Under the pieces are notes generated by a model. That model did no database searches. It was given only the letters and a program-made list of their open reading frames with translations, and was not told the origin of the DNA. The translations under genes were made by a program, and so were the position numbers. A stretch of DNA of 64,000 bases from Symsagittifera roscoffensis. Taxonomy: Eukaryota; Xenacoelomorpha; Acoela; Convolutidae. The stretch lies in contig NC_087065.1 in assembly GCF_963678635.1 (NCBI RefSeq), positions 48,610,381 to 48,674,380 on the forward strand. The letters run 5' to 3'. Positions 12,395 to 23,685 of this stretch are shown piece by piece. Every line of letters begins with the position of its first letter. The first letter of the stretch is position 1.

Positions 12395-12778
12395 TCAGCG
12401 AAAACATAAGAGATGAAAGGTGGCACCAAAGGAACCACCAGAATTAGCAAGAGAAGGATATTCTGAAAAGGCAGCATTTTTCGGAAACATGCTGAGAAAG
12501 TGAGAAAATGTGAAAAAATTTAAGTTTCTACGGTCTGATTGAACAACAGATTGTAAACAAATTAAGCTGCCCTCTCGTGGAGAGCCATCACAGAAATAAC
12601 TCATATCTGATTCGTCCAAACAACAGTCATTCAAATAGTAGCCCTCTTGCGGAGATGAGACAATAGCACATGCATTTGATTCGTCTGAAAAAGTGACGCT
12701 GGAAATGACGCCCTCTAGTGACATAGAGTCAGACTGCGTGCTGAAGCTTGATTGATTTGTATTTGCAGAATTGGGCAA
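12395..12778 (-). pseudogene. Pol spacer fragment, single copy of 405-bp block (unit A)
   Basis: A 127-codon frame beginning MPNSANTNQSSFSTQSD and rich in Ser, Asp and acidic residues, located between the RNase H end and the integrase region. It resembles a linker rather than a catalytic domain. The same sequence is the unit that is tandemly repeated in B1 and C. A TAA/stop context separates it from the RNase H connector frame just upstream. Confidence 0.5.
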
Positions 12779-12784
12779 ATCGTC

Positions 12785-13240
12785 CTAACATGAAAGTTGC
12801 CGAATACTTGTGATGTAAATAATAGAAGTTACTGGTTTATGATTTTGAACAAATGGATTCATTTCATGGGAAATACTCGTAAAATCTGATTGTTGAACTG
12901 CATATGAAGAATTTTTAGCCCAGCTATCGAGAAAATTACATTCATCGAATAGTTTACGAACAAATTTGACGACGTATTTTTCATCAAAGCTGCTAGGTAA
13001 AGGAGCCTCAAAAGTGGGAAATCGAGACAAGTAGTCGACTATTCCTAATTTGCATCGCCGAAACATGAATAATGTCAAAACCAAACAGCAATAAGCGATC
13101 TGCCCAACGGGTTAGACGAGACTAATGGGCTTTTTTTAATCCCTATTTGTCTTTAAAGCCGATATGATTGCCTTATGGTCTGTTAAGACTTCGAAGTGGT
13201 TTCCTAACAAATAATTGCGAAAACATTTACAGGTTGAGAT
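12785..13240 (-). pseudogene. RNase H end and connector (unit A), internally deleted
   Basis: Minus-strand frames reading YLLGNHFEVLTDHKAI (about 13140-13210) and KLGIVDYLSRFPTFEAPLP (12990-13050), typical of the C-terminal half of gypsy RNase H and the following connector. A block of about 180 bp present in unit C (25570-25751) is missing here, and a frameshift lies between the two parts. Confidence 0.65.
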
Positions 13241-13568
13241 AATTGTTGAACGCTAACTGTTAGGGTTCACCCCCAAACAATTTTGTTCTTGTTACTAGCT
13301 TTCAAAGACGGGCGGAGTTGGTCTGAATGGAACTGCAGATTAGTTAAATATTATTGCAAATGGTTTAGAACTTCCTCAAACGAGCTGAGCTGCTTCAATG
13401 TTCAGGGTGTTCCGAGTGCCAACACTGCGTCTAGTTTTGATCTTTTTGGACTATAACGCTTTGAATTGTTATCAAAACCCAGCCATCACAGTTCATCCAA
13501 AAAAAGTTTGAATTTCGATAATTTTGGAGCAAAATTTTCATCATCCAGGCGAACGATGACTTTCTCCA

Positions 13569-13990
13569 CTAAATAATTATGCTCCACAACTGAGCCTTAA
13601 GAAACAATGAGGATGTTATCCAAAAAAAAACGAAAACACCTGACAGACTCTGAAGTGTATTGTCCATTATCTTTTGGAATTCCTTGGGCATATCAGTAAG
13701 ACCATAAAATCCCGTTTCGATTCTGTAAGTTGCAGTTTGTTCACCACACACAAAAATGAAGTTACAATGAATACTGACTAGGTCACTCAAAGTATTTTGG
13801 CTGAAGGCCAGTTTGAGGTCCAATGACGTGAATCACACTTCTCCATTTTTATTTGGCGTGATGATCTGGTCAGCTGAATCTAACAAATCCCAAAAGGTTT
13901 CGCATCTGGTACTGGTTTTTGCAAATCTGGTCATTCATGGGATTTGCGTCCATGGCCACTTTAACCGTGCCATCTTTCTCGGCAGTTTTT
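13569..13990 (-). pseudogene. Gypsy reverse transcriptase fragment (unit A)
   Basis: Minus-strand frame with MDLKLAFSQNTLSDL, then TATYRIETGFYGLTDMPKEF and IMDNTLQSLSG, the core RT motifs of Ty3/gypsy elements. An expanded homopolymer of A (T on the sense strand) at about 13621-13630 shifts the frame just before the expected LDD catalytic pair, which reads WITSS instead. Upstream of 13830 the fingers region is out of frame. Confidence 0.75.
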
Positions 13991-14119
13991 GACTATCGGG
14001 AGATAAAGTGTTCGCTTGTACACTAATTTCGCTTTACAATGTGCTCTTCCTGAATAAGTTTACGGATTTTTGCTCCTACGTTCTACATGATATGTACTGG
14101 AAACCGGCGCTTTCTTCTG

Positions 14120-15105
14120 TATTATGCAGTTGCTACGCACTACGTTTCATAAAATGATACATTTCATATTAAAATTTGTAATTTTTTTTGTATCTAATTT
14201 TTCATTTTATCTGTTTTACACTTCATTTCGCAGGGGCAGGGAGGAAACGCTTAATGGTAGAATGTGGGGGTTAAACCCAACCCCCCAAGTTAAATTTTGC
14301 CAAGGGGAGTAGGGTTAATGATTGTCACCCCCAGTTTAACATCCCTCTCTCTCTCTCTAGTTGAGGGGAGGTAAAAAAAACTTGAGAGGTGACGTTAAGA
14401 CATGGCATTTAATAAAACACATGGCATACATTTTGCTAATTTCCTGCAAAATTAATCGAATTTAGTTTTAAAAACAAAATGGATTATAATCAATTATAAT
14501 GGATTACAAAAGATTTAAACTTTAAGCACAATCGGTTCAAATAGCTTATCGTAGCAAAAATAATCGATTTCAGTACAAAAAAAAACAACTGATTACAATC
14601 GATTATAATGGATGGTAATGTGGTTTTTTTTCAGAAACAATCAATTTCGTGGTCTGAATTTTACATCTTTAAAGAATTATAATCGAGTTTTTTGTCTCGG
14701 GGTCCATTATAATCGATTAGAACCTGTGGGCGCTAGAAGCGGGTGAAACTCAAATTGTTTTTCTGTTTGATCGAAATACTGCGCGAAAAAAAGGACTTTT
14801 TTGCTATATGTTCAAGCAGTGACACTTCCTAGTTTTTATAGTTTTCATAGATTGAATCTGTTCGCAAAAATCTGATTACGAAAATAAGTTATGTTGCAAT
14901 CTGAAACTGCTCGTGAATTCTTATGAGTACGAGCAAACTGAAATGACAAAATACACAATGTGTAAAGATCACCTTAGCTCACATTTATTTTGGATCAAAA
15001 CTATCTGCACAATCAGAAGATCAAAAATGGTTTTCTTAAAGTAAAAACCGCTGGGCCTGTATGACTTGATACATCAGCGCTGTAAAAACAAGGCCGACAA
15101 AACGT
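14120..15105. repeat. Noncoding part of array unit A: CT tract and ATTATAATGGATT repeats
   Basis: Shared with 20590-21498 and 26650-27626. It contains a short CT microsatellite (14342-14359; longer, about 30 bp, at 20732-20761) next to a G/C-rich segment with GGGGGTTAAACCC and its partial inverse. After it come at least five variants of AATCGATTATAATGGATTA between 14460 and 14730. No ORF. Function unknown. Confidence 0.7.
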
Positions 15106-15299
15106 GCTAAAAAATTAGTTGCTTAATCTATCTTCTACATTTAATGAAAATCCGACAGCGCCATGGACGCAAAAATTAACTTTTCCATTGAGCACGACTT
15201 GTAAAAAGGATCAGATCACAACTTCTAAGAAATGTGAACTCGATTCAACTTCAAGGCTAGACGGTACCTGCCCACTTTTTAATCAAGTTTGGCACTGAA

Positions 15300-17060
15300 T
15301 CACATAAGACTGAAATCAATCATATAAAAACAGCATCTTCCATGCTTAAAAAAAACTTAAATATCAGCAAACCGATTCGCGCTATGATTTTACTTGAAAT
15401 AGCACAAAATTTTGAAGCCAAAATATTTTGCTTAAAAAAACTTAAAATTTTGCGAACCAATTCAGTATGTGAAATAACTTGAAATATTTCGGAAATCGAT
15501 TCAATCTTTAAAACAACTTTAAGTTTTTGCAAGTTTCATAATTGGAATTTAGTGCTTAAAAAAGTTGAACTTATGGCAAACCGATTCAGCCTATGAAATA
15601 AATTGAATTGTTTCAAGCTTTCATAGCCTAAATAGCTGGCTCAGAAAAAAAAAATTCGCCAACCGCTTCGGCCTATAAAATAACTTGAACTTTTTCAAAG
15701 GCTAAATATAATTAGTAGCAAAAAGTTCGGACAGGCAGAATTAATTAAAAGAAGCAATCAGTGCTTTTCGACGCTTTTTTTTGCATGCAAAACCTTAAGC
15801 CGGACAAACTTTAACTTTTTGTCAGACCAAATTCGAAACGAAGATCTTCGCCTATCTGATGATTACGCAGGCCTTATTTTTAAATACTGCATTGAACATC
15901 CAGATTTTATTATAAATAGACATCTAGGTTATTTTGAAAAAAAAAAACAGATTAGGTTTGACCCAAAAAAAAACAAATGGAAGTGAATATGATCAAATCA
16001 GTCAAAATTGGAAACTAATCGCAGGAAACATTAGCCACCCTGAGCAAAAATTTTCCTGTTTCAAGGTTAACTATTCGACACTTCGGATGCAATTGCCCGA
16101 CATGGTTATAGGTTTTGAGCAAAACTCTGCTTTATGAACTTTCGACGTTATGTTTATTTCAGTTTTAAATTCCGTTGATGTCTAGACAATTGCTTTTTTT
16201 AATTTATTTTTTCTGTCCGAACTTTCGAATTGCAACTCTCTATAGCTTCTTGCAGAAAATTTTGAACTTTTCGTCACTCGATTCGCTTCATTAAACATCT
16301 TAAAATTTTTCAAAGACCCATAGCTGACATAGTTTTCTTAGAAACACTTGAAGTTTTTGCCACTCACTCCGCTCTTTGAAACAACTTGAAATTTTTCAGA
16401 GTAGCATTGTTTAAATAGCTTGCTTAGTAAAACTAAATTTTTTGCCTAGTAATTCCCTCTATGAACCAACCTGAAAATCTTCATAGTTTCTTTGCTTGAA
16501 TAAATTGCATAAAAAGATGACTGTTTGCCAACGATTCAGTCTAAGAAGCAACTTGAAATATTTCAAAGTTTCAACGCTTGAATGGCTTCAATATAAAAAC
16601 TTTCCGCCATCTGAATCGCTTCATGAAACAAATTGATCTTTTTCAAAATTTTATAGCTGGAGTAGCTTGCTTAGAGAAATTTTACTTTTTTGCGAACCGA
16701 TCTAGACCAAAATACCTAGAATTTTCCAAAGTTTCCTCGCTCGAATGAATTGCATAGGAAATTCTACTTTTTTCCAAAACGCTTCAATCTAAGAAACAAG
16801 TTGATTTATTTCAAAGTTTCATAACTTGAATAACTTGCTTAAGCAATACATGCTTTCTCGAAATAACGTCACAAAATTATTTAATTGTCATGGCTTGAGT
16901 AGTTTGCTCAGAAAAAGTTCAAGCTTACGCGAATCAATTTGTTTTCTGAGATTTAAAAGTTTTTAAACCGATTTATCAAATGGCTCAACTTGAAATTGTT
17001 TGAAGATTCATTGCTGGAACAGCTTGATCAGAATAACAACTTTTTGGCAAGACCTTCGTT
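15300..17060. repeat. Degenerate 80-85 bp minisatellite (unit A)
   Basis: Repeats of a unit containing CTTGAAATATTTCAAAGTTTC, then a GCTTGAATAGCTTGCTTAG-like part, then a TTTTTGCGAACCGATTCAG-like part. Spacing measured in the unit C copy is 80, 84 and 85 bp between successive equivalent points (30346, 30426, 30510, 30595). Individual copies are strongly diverged. Other tracts: 19555-20140, 22890-23390, 23700-24240, 28990-30830. An exon-like segment interrupts the tract in units A, B2 and C. Confidence 0.8.
15826..16065 (+). other. Exon-like segment inside minisatellite (unit A)
   Basis: A 240-bp plus-strand segment preceded by TTTTTGTCAG and followed by TTTCAAG/GTTAAC, so it has an acceptor and a donor in the right places. 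One phase reads QIRNEDLRLSDDYA, then FKYCIEHPDFIINRHLG and later QISQNWKLIAG. In this copy a run of A residues breaks the frame in the middle. It occurs again at 23477-23697 and 29610-29844. It looks like a host exon carried along with the repeat; the source gene is not recognised. Confidence 0.4.
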
Positions 17061-17300
17061 AAACTCTGAAAACACAAGAGAATACTCAAATCGGCTCCAT
17101 AAGTTCGAACTTCATCTGAAATTAGGGTTATGTCAGCGAAAACATAAGAGATGAAAGGTGGCACCAAAGGAACCACCAGAATTAGCAAGAGAAGGATATT
17201 CTGAAAAGGCAGCATTTTTCAGAAACATGCTGAGAAAGTGAGAAAGTGTGAAAAAATTAAAGTTTCTACGGTCTGATTGAACAACAGATTGTGAACAAAT

Positions 17301-18500
17301 TTAGCTGCCCTCTCGTGGAGAGCCATCACAGAAATAACTCATATCTGATTCGTCCAAACAACAGTCATTCAAATAGTAGCCCTCTTGCGGCGATGAGACA
17401 ATAGCACATGCATTTGATTCGTCTGAAAAAGTGACGCTGGAAATGACGCCCCCTAGTGACATAGAGTCCGACTGCGTGCTGAAGCTTGATTGATTTGTAT
17501 TTGCAGAATTTGGCAAATCGTCCTAACATGAAAGTTGCCGAATACTTGAGATGTAATTAATAGAAGTTACTGGTTTATGATTTGAACAAATGGATTCATT
17601 TCATGGGAAATACTCGTAAAATCTGATTGTTGAACTGCATATGAAGAATTCTGGTTTATAATTGCTGGTTTATGAAGAGTTACTGGTTTATGATTGTGAA
17701 AAAATTAAGCTGCCTTCTCGTGGAGAGCCATCACAGAAATAACTCATATCTGGTTCGTCCAAACAACAGTCATTCAAATAGTAGCCCTCTTGCGGCAATG
17801 AGACAATAGCACATGCATTTGATTCGTCTGAAAAAGTGATGCTGGAAATGACGCCCCCTAGTGACATAGAGTCAGACTGCGTGCTGAAGCTTGATTGATT
17901 TGTATTTGCAGAATTGGGCAAATCGTCCTATCATGAAAGTTGCCGAATACTTGAGATGTAATTAATAGAAGTTACTGGTTTTTGATTTGAACAAATGGAT
18001 TTATTTCATGGGAAATACTCGTAAAATCTGATTGTTGAACTGCATATGAAGAATTCTGGTTTATGATTGCTGGTTTATGAAGAGTTACTGGTTTATGATT
18101 GTGAACAAATTAAGCTGCCCTCTCGTGGAGAGCCATCACAGAAATAACTCATATCTGATTCGTCCAAACAACAGTCATTCAAATAGTAGCCCTCTTGCGG
18201 CGATGAGACAATAGTACATGCATTTGATTCGTCTGAAAAAGTGACGCTGGAAATGACGCCCTCTAGTGACATAGAGTCAGACTGCGTGCTGAAGCTTGAT
18301 TGATTTGTATTTGCAGAATTGGGCAAATCGTCCTAACATGAAAGTTGCCGAATACTTGAGATGTAATTAATAGAAGTTACTGGTTTATGATTTTGAACAA
18401 ATGGATTCATTTCATGGGAAATACTTGTAAAATCTGATTGTTGAACTGCATATGAAGAATTTTTAGCCCAGCTAACGAGAAAATTACATTCATCGAATAG
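17301..18500 (-). repeat. Three tandem copies of a 405-bp pol-internal block (unit B1)
   Basis: Frames starting MPNSANTNQSS begin at 17516, 17921 and 18326 on the minus strand, a spacing of exactly 405 bp (135 codons). The junctions contain the 11-mer CTGGTTTATGA repeated three times within about 40 bp (for example 17650-17695), whereas single-copy sequence has it once. The copies differ by few substitutions. Confidence 0.9.
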
Positions 18501-18800
18501 TTTACGAACAAATTTGACGACGTATTTTTCATCAAAGCTGCTAGGTAAAGGAGCCTCAAAAGTGGGAAATCGAGACAAGTAGTCGACTATTCCTAATTTG
18601 CATCGCCGAAACATGAATAATGTCAAAACCAAACAGCAATAAGCGATCTGCCCAACGGGTTAGACGAGACTAATGGGCTTTTTTTAATCCCTATTTGTCT
18701 TTAAAGCCGATATGATTGCCTTATGGTCTGTTAAGACTTCGAAGTGGTTTCCTAACAAATAATTGCGAAAACATTTACAGGTTGAGATAATTGTTGAACG
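18333..18800 (-). pseudogene. RNase H end and connector (unit B1)
   Basis: Near-identical to unit A, with the same connector (KLGIVDYLSRFP) and the same missing block of about 180 bp in RNase H. Confidence 0.65.
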
Positions 18801-19120
18801 CTAACTGTTAGGGTTCACCCCCAAACAATTTTGTTCTTGTTACTAGCTTTCAAAGACGGGCGGAGTTGGTCCGAATGGAACTGCAGATTAGTTAAAAATT
18901 ATTGCAAATGGTTTAGAACACCCTCGAACGAGCTGAGCTGCTTCAATGTTCAGGGTGTTCCGAGTGCCAACACTGCGTCTAGTTTTTATCTTTTTGGACT
19001 ATAACGCTCTGAATTGTTATCAAAACCCAGCCATGACAGTTCATCCAAAAAAAAATTGCATTTCGATAATTTTAGAGCAAAATTTTCATCATCCAGGCGA
19101 ACGATGACTTTCTCCACTAA

Positions 19121-19530
19121 CTAATTATGCTCCACAACTGAGCCTTTAGAAACAATGAGGATGTCATCCAAAAAAAAGAAAGCACCTGACAGACCCTGAA
19201 GTGTATTGTCCATTATCTTTTGGATTTCCTTGGGCATATCAGTAAGACCATAAAATCCCGTTTTGATTCTGTAAGTTGCAGTTTGTTCACCACACACAAA
19301 AATGAAGTTACAATGAATACTGACTAAGTCACTCAAAGTAATTTGGCTGAAGGCCAATTTGAGGTCCAATGACGTGAATCACACTTCTCCACTTTTATTT
19401 GGCGTGATGATCTGGTCAGCTGAATCCAACAAGTCCCAAAAGGTTTCGCATCTGGTACTGGTTTTTGCAAATCTGGTCATTCATGGGTTTTGCGTCCATG
19501 GCCACTTTAACCGTGCCATCCTTCTTGGCA
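19121..19530 (-). pseudogene. Gypsy reverse transcriptase fragment (unit B1)
   Basis: Reads MDLKLAFSQITL, then TGFYGLTDMPKEIQK and FFFLDDILIVSKGSVVEHN. This is the only copy in the array that keeps the catalytic LDD in frame. The upstream part (about 19370-19530) encodes the KDGTVKVAMDAKPMND segment on the minus strand, in another phase. It is cut at 19533. Confidence 0.75.
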
Positions 19531-20178
19531 GAATTAATTAAAAGAAGTAATCAGTTCGATTTGCAACTCTCTATAGCTTCTTGAAGAAAATTCTGAACTT
19601 TTCGTGACTCGATCCGCTTCATTAAACATCTTAAAATTTTTAAAGACCCATAGCTGACATAGTTTTCTTAGAAACACTTGAAGTTTTTGCCACTCAGTCC
19701 GCTCTTTGAAACAACTTGAAATTTTTCAGAGTATCATCGTTTAAATAGCTTGCTCAGTAAAACTAAACTTTTTGCCAAGTAATTCCCTCTAGGAGCCAAC
19801 CTGAAAATCTTCATAGTTTCTTTGCTTGAATAAATTGCATAAAAAGATGACTGTTTGCCAACGATTCAGTCTAAGAAGCAACATGAAATATTTCAAAGTT
19901 TCAACGCTTGAATGGCTTCAATATAAAAAGTATCCGCCATCTGAATTGCTTCATGAAACAAATTGATCTTTTTCAAAATTTCATAGCTGGAGTAGCATGC
20001 TTAGAGAAATTTTACTTTTTCGCGAACCGATCTAGTCCGAAATACCTAGAATTTTCCAAAGTTTCCTTGCTCGAATGGCTTGCATAGGAAATTCTACTTT
20101 TTTCCAAAATGCTTCGACCTAAGAAACAAGTTGAATTGTTTGTTATAAAAATTATAAATGATTATTATAAAACCCAGA

Positions 20179-20480
20179 ATAATTTGGCTGAAGGCCAATT
20201 TGAGGTCCAATGACGTGAATCACACTTCTCCACTTTTATTTGGCGTGATGATCTGGTCAGCTGATACCATTAAATCTCAAAAGGTTTGGCATCTGTTACT
20301 GGTTTTTGCAAATCTGGTCATTCATGGGATTTGCGTCCATGGCCACTTTAAGCGTGCCATCCTTCTTGGCAGTTATGACTATCGGGAGATAAAGTGTTCG
20401 CTTGTACACTAATTTCGCTTTACAATGTATAATTTCGCCTGACTAAGTTTACGGATTTTTGCTCCTACCTTCTACATGAT
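20179..20480 (-). pseudogene. RT fragment (unit B2, N-terminal part only)
   Basis: Minus-strand homology to the fingers part of RT, from the QITL segment back to the region preceding KDGTVKVAMD, seen also in units A, B1 and C. The rest of RT is absent. Confidence 0.6.
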
Positions 20481-20729
20481 ATGTACTGGAAACCGGCGCT
20501 TTCTTCTGTTTTATGCAGTTGCTACACATTACGTTTCATAAAATGATACATTTCACATTAAAATTTGTAATTTTTTTGTATCTATTTTTTCATTTTATCT
20601 GCTTTACACTTCATTTCGCAGGGGCAGGGAGGAAAAGTTTAATGTTAGAATGTGGGGGTTAAACCCAACCCCCCAAGTTACATTTTGCCAAGGGGAGTAG
20701 GGTTAACGATTGGCACCCCCAGTTTAACA

Positions 20730-20760
<31 letters not shown>

Positions 20761-21498
20761 AGTTGAGGTGAGGTAAAAACTTGAGAGGTGACGTTAAGAC
20801 ATGGCATTTAGTAAAAGACATGGCATACATTTTGCTAATTTCCTGCAAAATTAATCCAATTTAGTTTTAAAAACAAAATGGATTCTAATCAATTATAATG
20901 GATTACAATAGATTTAAACTTTAAAAACAATCGGTTGAAATAGCTTATCGTAGCAAAAATAATCGATTTCAGTGCAAAACAAAACAACTGAATACAATCG
21001 ATTATAATGGATGATAATGTGGTTTTTTTCAAAAACAATCATTTTCGTGGTCTAAATTTTACATCTTTAAAGAATTATAAACAATTTTTTTGTCTCGGGA
21101 TCCATTATAATCGATTAGAACCTATGGGCGCTGGAAGCGGGTAAAACTCAAGTTGTTTTTTCTATTTGATCGAAATACTGCGCAAAAAAAAAAGGATTTT
21201 CAAGCTATATGTTCAAGCAATGATACTTCCTAGTTTTTATAGTTTTTATAGATTGAATCTGTTCGCAAAAATCTGATTACGAAAATAAGTTTTGTTGCAA
21301 TCTGAAACTGCTCGTGAATTCTTATGAGTACGATCAAACTGAAATGACAAAATACACAATGTGTAAAGGTCACTTAGCTCACTTTTATTTTGGATCAAAA
21401 CTATCTGCTCAATCAGAAATATCAAAAATGGCTTTCTTAAAGTAAAAACTGCTGGGCCTCCATGACTTGATACATCACCGCTGTAAAAACAAGGCCGA

Positions 21499-22674
21499 AT
21501 AATAATCATTAAACAAAAACAAATTTTAATTCGGGTTTAATAAAAACACAGATCTTGACATGGATTCGAATATTCAAAGCCTTTGTTATCCGAATTATGG
21601 ATGCTAGCTCTGCGCCAGCTTGAGCAAAGCAGTAGTTGTGGTTGACCTGATTGCGAGCCAAGCTATTAAATGATTCGCAGATTTTTTTCTGAGAAGTTGT
21701 TGACCAAGAAAATTTTTTTCCTTTTTTTTCGCTTTGAAATGCTTGATAATCCTTAGCCTAATATATTAAAAAAACGAAATGAGCGTTTAATTTTTAATTT
21801 CGTCTTAGCTCAGTTATTTTAATCATTTTCAGGCAACTGGCAAGTTTCAACTTCAAATTACGTTCATTACATCGGTTTTTATTATGTGTAGTTTGCAGAA
21901 GTTATTTATATGTTGAAGCTCGAAATTGTTTCCGCTTATTTGATTCGCTTTTTTGAATTTTTTGCAATGTAATTCAAGATTTTGGAAGCTTTATTTTTGG
22001 CAAGACCAGACCAATCAAGTTTCTATAAAATGGTTTTTCAATTTTTCGAGGTGCTGGATTTTTTTTTCAGGAAAAGTTGAACTTGTTTGGTTCGGTGGAT
22101 CGACTTTTAATGTTTTTTGGAGGAACAGTTAGCAATCTAGATGAAAAATATAAATCCAATCCAGCTTTTTTCTAGCAATCGTCCCTGTATTTTCAAAAGA
22201 TTATTAGCAAAGGTCACAGCTTTGAGCATTGTGGTACCCCGCTCGGTGTGCACTTTTGTTCGGTTTTTTTTTGTCCCGAAACTTTACTAATCTGTTAGCG
22301 TTCTTCATGAAAGGACAAATGAGGTTGAAGATTCTTCCTCTAAAACCAAAACATTGTATTTTAATCAGAACTATTGAATGATTTATTTTCTCAAATGTTT
22401 TCTTCAATTTGAGGAAAGTTCATTGGATTGGAGGGTTTTAAGGAGGAGCTTGCTTGACAATTTTATAGCCAAAAATTTCGAAAAGTGCCCAACAACAGTT
22501 TTTTTGACATTTTGTCTTGTAGTAAAATTAAATTCGTGTTCCATGAGCCGAGAAAACTTTTTTTACCCGTGAAAAAGGAAACTGGGGCTATTTTTGCCAA
22601 CTAAAGGGGAATACTATGTGCATTGAATAATTATGAAGTTCTATCGACTATGTTGAGGTTTTGATTGGTACCAC
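21499..22674 (-). mobile_element. LINE fragment with RT remnant (unit B2)
   Basis: A 1.17-kb segment absent from unit A at the same point. On the minus strand 22204-22407 reads KKTFEKINHSIVLIKIQCFG then FRGRIFNLI and SAHRAGYHNAQ. This corresponds to the AFDKVNH...LL.KL...G.RG and GVPQGS region of non-LTR retrotransposon RT, with the latter damaged. A second protein-like stretch at about 21530-21720 (CESFNSLARNQV, AGAELASIIR) is unidentified. Confidence 0.6.
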
Positions 22675-23476
22675 AAAACGTGCTAAAAAAATTATTTGCT
22701 TAATCTATCTTCTGTTTTAAATAAAAATCCGAAAGCGCCATGGACGCAAAAATAATTTTTTAATTGAGCACGACTTGTAAAAAGGATCAGATCAGAATTT
22801 TTAAGAAATGTGAACTCGATTCAAATTCAAGGCTAGACGGTACCTGCCCACTTTTTAATCAAGTTTGGCACTGAATCACATAAGACTGAAATCAATCATA
22901 TAAAAACAGCATCTTCCATGCTTAAAAAAACTTAAATTTTAGCAAACCGATTCGCGCTATGATTTAACTTGAAATAGCACAAAATTTCGAGCCAAAATAA
23001 TTTGCTTAGAAAAATTTTGCGAACCAATTCAGTATGTGAAATAACTTGAAATATTTCGGAAATCGATTCAATATTTAAAACAACTTTAAGTTTTTGCATT
23101 TTTCATAATTGGAATTTAGTGCTTAAAAAAGTTGAACTTATGGCGAACCGATTCAGCCTATGAAATAACTTTAAATTTTTCAAAGGTCTTTAGCTTAGCT
23201 GGCTAGCTTGAAAAAATTTGATTTTTTCTCAAACCCATTCAGGATATGAAAAAAATTCAATTGTTTCAAGCTTTCATAGCCTAAATAGCTGGCTCAAAAA
23301 AAAAAATTCGCGAACCGCTTCGGCCTATAAAATAACTTGAACTTTTTCATAGGCTAAATATAATTAGTAGCAAAAAATTCGGACAGGCAGAATTAATTAA
23401 AAGAAGCAATCAGTGCTTTTTGACGCTTTTTTTGCATGCAAAATCTTAAGCCGGACAAACTTTAACTTTTTGTCAG

Positions 23477-23685
23477 ACCAAATTCGAAACGAAGATCTTC
23501 GATTATCTGATGATTATGCCAGCCTTACTTTTAAATACTGCATTGAACATCCAGATTTTATTATAAATAGACATCTAGGTTGTTTTGAACAAAGAAACAG
23601 ATTAGGTTTGACCCAAAAAAAAACAAATGGAAGTAAATATGATCAAATTAGTCAAAATTGGAAACTAATCGCAGGAAAACATTAG
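23477..23685 (+). other. Exon-like segment (unit B2), frame intact
   Basis: Copy of the exon-like segment in which the frame stays open through QRNRLGLTQKKTNG and QISQNWKLIAG, ending at a TAG where a base insertion follows AGGAAA. The acceptor TTTTTGTCAG is conserved; the donor side is deleted. The unit C copy (29610-29844) keeps both splice signals but has a 13-bp deletion that breaks the frame. Confidence 0.4.

Larger units (their letters stand above)
12323..17060 (-). mobile_element. Array unit A: chimeric gypsy-derived repeat
   Basis: First unit of a head-to-tail array, 4.7 kb, oriented by its minus-strand pol fragment. From left: pol fragment with one copy of the 405-bp block (about 12545-12950), RNase H (13085-13240, internally deleted), RT (13569-13990), CT-rich and ATTATAATGGATT-rich noncoding DNA (14120-15100), minisatellite with the exon-like segment (15300-17060). 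It lacks the 1.17-kb LINE segment found in the next units. Its left side is continuous with the integrase region, so it marks the original junction with the element. Confidence 0.75.
17061..20140 (-). mobile_element. Array unit B1: internally deleted copy
   Basis: Begins with the same AAACTCTGAAAACACAAG junction as the other units. It holds three copies of the 405-bp block (17301-18500), RNase H remains (18633-18790) and RT (19121-19530). At about 19533 it jumps from RT directly into the minisatellite (19555-20140), so the CT-rich segment and exon-like segment are missing. A 38-bp filler (20141-20178) then joins it to unit B2. Confidence 0.7.

Noticed and set aside
15300-17060. CRISPR-like array
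   Set aside because: Spacing is near 80 bp with diverged units and no conserved short repeat with unique spacers; the genome is eukaryotic.
19359-20412. Plus-strand ORFs starting with MRSNDVNHTSPLLFG or similar
   Set aside because: Reverse strand of the RT fingers region, recurring only because the RT fragment is duplicated.
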